This document shows, one piece after another, positions 61,899-64,000 of a stretch of DNA of 64,000 bases. The position numbers and the translations under genes were made by a program. The notes under the pieces were generated by a model. That model was not told where the DNA came from and did no database searches. It saw only the letters and a program-made list of their open reading frames with translations. This DNA is from an uncultured Aquimarina sp. (lineage in GTDB: Bacteria > Bacteroidota > Bacteroidia > Flavobacteriales > Flavobacteriaceae): contig NZ_CANLYD010000018.1 of the NCBI RefSeq assembly GCF_947495315.1, positions 62,001 through 126,000 on the forward strand. The letters are read 5' to 3'. Positions within the stretch are counted from its first letter, which is position 1; each line of letters begins with the position of its first letter.

Positions 61899-61919
61899 AC
61901 ACTGAGTTTATCGAAGTGT
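61899..61919. repeat. Dispersed palindrome of the CACTGAG...CGAAGTG type
   Basis: ACACT (61899-61903) and AGTGT (61915-61919) pair around the CTGAG...TCGAAG core also seen at 440-462 and 60144-60163. Confidence 0.4.
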
Positions 61920-62151
61920 CGAAGTTTTGTAGAAGGGATAGGAGCGCAGTGAGAAACCGACCTTAGGAGGTTCACGATTTCCAAAATATAAAATAACGAA
62001 CAATGAGTAATGCCAATGCAGTTGATAATTATATTCTAGTTTAGTATTTTTTTATTAATTCAAATACTATGTGTGGTTTTAAAATTTTAAAATAGCTTGT
62101 TGTTTTTAGGTGTTTTATATGAAATGGTTAAAAAGAATAAAAAAGTTATAT

Positions 62152-62159
62152 TATTTTTG
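62152..62159 (+). promoter_or_regulatory. -7 element TATTTTTG
   Basis: Matches TAnnTTTG, 32 bases before the TTG start at 62192. No TTG at the -33 place. Confidence 0.35.
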
Positions 62160-62191
62160 CTATTTATATACGTTGCATAAATCCTGAAAAT

Positions 62192-62791
62192 TTGTTAGAG
62201 AAAAGACAGCAATTACCCCAAGAACAATTTGTAGATACAGATTATTTCATTTACTGTTTAGAAGCCGTTCACGATATAGAAACGGACAAGATTACTGAAG
62301 CACAAAAAAAATTAGAAAAATTGACTTCGCAATACGGAGTAGCCAGTATTTATAAAACATGCGATACCATTGAAGGTTTAGAAGCTAGCTTAAATGCATT
62401 GGTCTTGGATGATCATAATTTTAAAAACTATGAAATAATCTACTTCGTTATAAAAGGTGAAGCAAATAGTATTTGTTTGAATGGCTATTATTATAGTCTA
62501 CAAGAAATTGCAGAAATTTTTGAAGGAAGATTAAAAGGAAAGATTTTACATTTTTCAAATGCAAAAGTTCTAGATTTAAACGAAGAAGAAGCACAATATT
62601 TTTTGGATATCACTGGTGCAAAAGGTGTTTCCGGGTATGGAAATGAATATAATGGAATAACTAGCTCAAATCTTGATATAGCATTCTTTAACTTATTTAA
62701 AGAAGATGAGAATATGTTAGATGTTGTAGAAGAGTTGCATCAAAGACATTACAAAGCCTGTAAACTACTTGATTTTAGATTGTATTACTAA
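62192..62791 (+). CDS. DUF6642-like protein
   Basis: A 199-residue protein, soluble, without signal peptide. The layout fits DUF6642 as I know it: an early I-Y-C-L-E-A-V-H, then Y-E-I-I-Y-F-V-I-K-G-E-A-N-S-I, Y-Y-S-L-Q-E-I-A-E-I-F-E-G, K-I-L-H-F-S-N-A-K-V-L and G-A-K-G-V-S-G-Y-G. The fold resembles a caspase/CHAT-like sheet, but the His-Gly and Ser-Cys positions I would expect read K-G and S-N-A here, so it would be catalytically inactive if that alignment holds. Start is TTG at 62192, since no in-frame ATG precedes the conserved region. Role unknown. Confidence 0.6.
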   Translation: MLEKRQQLPQEQFVDTDYFIYCLEAVHDIETDKITEAQKKLEKLTSQYGVASIYKTCDTIEGLEASLNALVLDDHNFKNYEIIYFVIKGEANSICLNGYYYSLQEIAEIFEGRLKGKILHFSNAKVLDLNEEEAQYFLDITGAKGVSGYGNEYNGITSSNLDIAFFNLFKEDENMLDVVEELHQRHYKACKLLDFRLYY

Positions 62792-62843
62792 ACACTGAGA
62801 ATATAAAACATCTGGCGGTGTCACTGTATCTGCAATTATGTCA

Positions 62844-62859
62844 ATCCGCCACGGCGGAT
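62844..62859. repeat. Short perfect hairpin ATCCGCC / GGCGGAT
   Basis: ATCCGCC (62844-62850), two-base loop, GGCGGAT (62853-62859). G+C-rich island in an AT-rich region, typical of REP-like elements; not followed by a T tract. Confidence 0.45.
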
Positions 62860-63310
62860 CGTCAATTTACTTCAATAAATACATTTGTACTATAATGTAC
62901 TTGCGTGACGCCTGTCCTGAGCTGTCACACTGAGCCCTGTCGAATTGGCAGGAGGGGAGTGTAATGTGTCTGGAATGGGTAGCTATCTATAATATTTAAA
63001 TCAAAAGCACCTAAGCCTAATACCTACAAATCAATAAGATACTTTAGTCGATTGTAACATTCTTTTGCTAAAGGTTTTAAAGAGTTTCCATCTGGTGTAA
63101 TTTTTGGTATCTATATTTCTAGAATTGAAAGGAGTAAAGTGAATATTACGGTAAGTACATGATCTGGGTTATGCGATTACTTTAATATCAAATTGTCTGA
63201 TTTTTTTAAGGAGTTATAGTCCTTGATTCAAAGTATTCAATTAAATACGGTCAACCAATCAGTATCATTTAGCCATTTAAAAACAAAAAAATAACTGTAG
63301 TAATGAACCT

Positions 63311-63357
63311 CCGGACTCATAACCCTAAGGTCACAGGTTCGAGCCCAGTTTCCTCCA
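63311..63357 (+). pseudogene. 3' fragment of a tRNA-Met (CAT), possible attachment-site scar
   Basis: The fragment holds the anticodon loop CTCATAA (CAT at 63318-63320), the AGGTC variable region, and a T arm with TTCGAGC (63338-63344), then the 3' acceptor strand TTCCTCC. The D arm and 5' acceptor are absent, and the anticodon and T stems contain mismatches, so no functional tRNA can form. Such 3' tRNA fragments commonly mark sites where integrative elements inserted. Confidence 0.6.
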
Positions 63358-63674
63358 TAAATAATAACCTCTTGTGACTTTCATTGATTTATTTTTATTT
63401 ACAGCCGTTTTTCCTTCTTGAAAATCTTCAAATTTAACGTTTACGTACAGATTTCATTAAAAAACAAGATAAGTTCATACACTTCAAACGGGAAAATTTA
63501 GAATTAAATGAAAATTAGCAAAGCACAGTTTACTATAGAGGAAATAGAAATCAAATATGTTTAGGCCTTCGATGTGCCGAAGTTATTTAAATATAATTAA
63601 TATTTGTGACAGGATTTTTTGGGAATGTAAGGAATTGACTAAGTATGATAAGTTGAATTTTATCAATAATTTAA

Positions 63675-63692
63675 TGTCACATATTTGTGACA
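63675..63692. promoter_or_regulatory. Palindromic operator TGTCACN6GTGACA upstream of the TetR gene
   Basis: TGTCACATATTTGTGACA: perfect 6-bp arms around ATATTT. It covers the -33 TTG (63685-63687) of the TetR promoter, so binding would block transcription. A half copy, ATATTTGTGACA, lies 80 bases upstream at 63600-63611. Confidence 0.65.
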
Positions 63693-63715
63693 ATATAAAA
63701 ATTATTTTATTTTTG
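63685..63715 (+). promoter_or_regulatory. Promoter of the TetR gene
   Basis: TTG at 63685-63687, 20-base spacer, TATTTTTG at 63708-63715. The predicted transcript starts at about 63719, so the message has at most a few leader bases before the ATG at 63722. Confidence 0.6.
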
Positions 63716-63721
63716 TATTAT

Positions 63722-64000
63722 ATGATATTAGAGACAAAATCTAGAATTATTGAATCTGCAATAAAAGTTTTCAATTCTGATTATTCGGCACCCCTTCAAA
63801 AGGTGGCTGACAATGCTAATATTACCCGAAGGACTTTGCATCGATATTTTAAAGACCGTAATGAATTGGTTGCTGTTTGTGAGAAAGAAATGGAAGTAAG
63901 TTGCAAGAAAGCAATGGTAGCTGCTATCAAAAGTTCTAATGATCCATTGATTCAGCTGGAAAATATGCTATACGCTGGGATTGATTGTGGTGCAAAGTAT
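63722..64000 (+). CDS. TetR-family regulator, N-terminal part (cut by window edge)
   Basis: Starts at ATG 63722 and is open to the end of the window (93 codons, no stop). The N-terminal helix-turn-helix fits TetR: S-R-I-I-E-S-A-I-K-V-F-N, then L-Q-K-V-A-D-N-A-N-I-T-R-R-T-L-H-R-Y-F-K-D-R-N-E-L (residues about 27-50), the Y-F-K motif being diagnostic. The ligand-binding part lies outside. A palindrome over its own promoter predicts self-repression. Confidence 0.85.
   Translation, partial: MILETKSRIIESAIKVFNSDYSAPLQKVADNANITRRTLHRYFKDRNELVAVCEKEMEVSCKKAMVAAIKSSNDPLIQLENMLYAGIDCGAKY

Larger units (their letters stand above)
61760..62191. other. Gap of about 430 bases with one dispersed palindrome
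   Basis: No gene. A palindrome with arms ACACT / AGTGT at 61899-61919 contains CTGAG...TCGAAG, and TATTTTTG at 62152-62159 is a -7 element for the next gene. Confidence 0.45.
62792..63721. other. Gene-poor stretch of 930 bases with palindromes, tRNA fragment and TetR promoter
   Basis: No believable gene. Contents in order: a perfect ATCCGCC/GGCGGAT hairpin (62844-62859), a CTGAG-type palindromic region near 62920-62960, the tRNA-Met-like fragment (63311-63357), a tiny 18-codon frame at 63508-63564, a CTTCG/CGAAG hairpin (63567-63582) and the operator/promoter of the TetR gene. Confidence 0.5.

Noticed and set aside
63311..63357. Functional tRNA-Met gene
   Set aside because: The D arm and 5' acceptor are absent and the remaining stems contain mismatches.
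63508..63564. 18-codon frame beginning M-K-I-S-K-A-Q-F
   Set aside because: Too short to support; may be the residue of a broken gene but nothing follows it.

Overview
The window is a low-GC stretch of a Bacteroidota chromosome, most likely a marine member of the Flavobacteriaceae (an Aquimarina-like genome would fit, but that is inference). The evidence is consistent: a type A T9SS sorting tail on a secreted esterase, many short lipoprotein signals of the Bacteroidota kind, DUF5916 and DUF4251 proteins, membrane-anchored AraC regulators, and promoters of the TTG / TAnnTTTG type typical of this phylum. Several genes start with TTG.

Layout. 1-2.5 kb: the tail of a HipA toxin/kinase, a small conserved protein, a DUF2293 protein and a YchJ-like protein. 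2.5-6 kb: a divergent lipoprotein, then a probable RiPP locus made of a 69-residue double-glycine precursor, a cyclophane-type radical SAM/SPASM maturase and an unrecognised 191-residue protein. 5.9-6.4 kb: a non-coding stretch with GGGGTACTT motifs spaced at multiples of 22 bp. 6.4-10.8 kb: pirin, a cation/proton antiporter, a WYL regulator, a small secreted protein and an AlkC/AlkD-like HEAT protein. 11-22 kb: an alpha-glucan operon (glgA-glgC, then glgE-maltokinase-glgB, then a GH31 glucosidase), combining the classical ADP-glucose route with the maltose-1-phosphate route. 22-27.3 kb: an M48 metalloprotease lipoprotein, an UMF1-type transporter, and a tandemly duplicated pair (small lipoprotein plus glycine-zipper OmpA lipoprotein).

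27.3-33.5 kb is the strongest candidate for an unusual system: one nine-gene run of FAD oxidoreductase, methyltransferase, type III polyketide synthase, small lipoprotein, FabZ-like hotdog protein, a 69-residue orphan, ketosynthase, acyl carrier protein and phosphopantetheinyl transferase. It looks like a phenolic-lipid or alkylquinone pathway whose acyl starter may be made on its own carrier protein. 34-40 kb holds YceI, an MFS exporter, DUF4251, two overlapping lipoprotein genes and a DMT transporter. 40-50 kb holds two copies of an AraC-regulator plus NTF2-like module, with DUF5916, ThiE, a single-domain helicase-like protein and the T9SS esterase between them.

50-56.3 kb: a class C beta-lactamase-like hydrolase, a LuxR-type regulator divergent from an S41 peptidase (two identical-pattern palindromes lie between them, placed as operators), and an ABC-2 exporter. 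56.8-64 kb: a CPA2 antiporter, two tandem-domain universal stress proteins, an internally duplicated VKAI-repeat lipoprotein, a DUF6642-like protein, a fragment of a tRNA-Met (possible att scar) and the start of a TetR regulator with a palindrome over its own promoter. The intergenic regions of the last 8 kb are rich in short palindromes and contain a 142-bp structured repeat in two copies.
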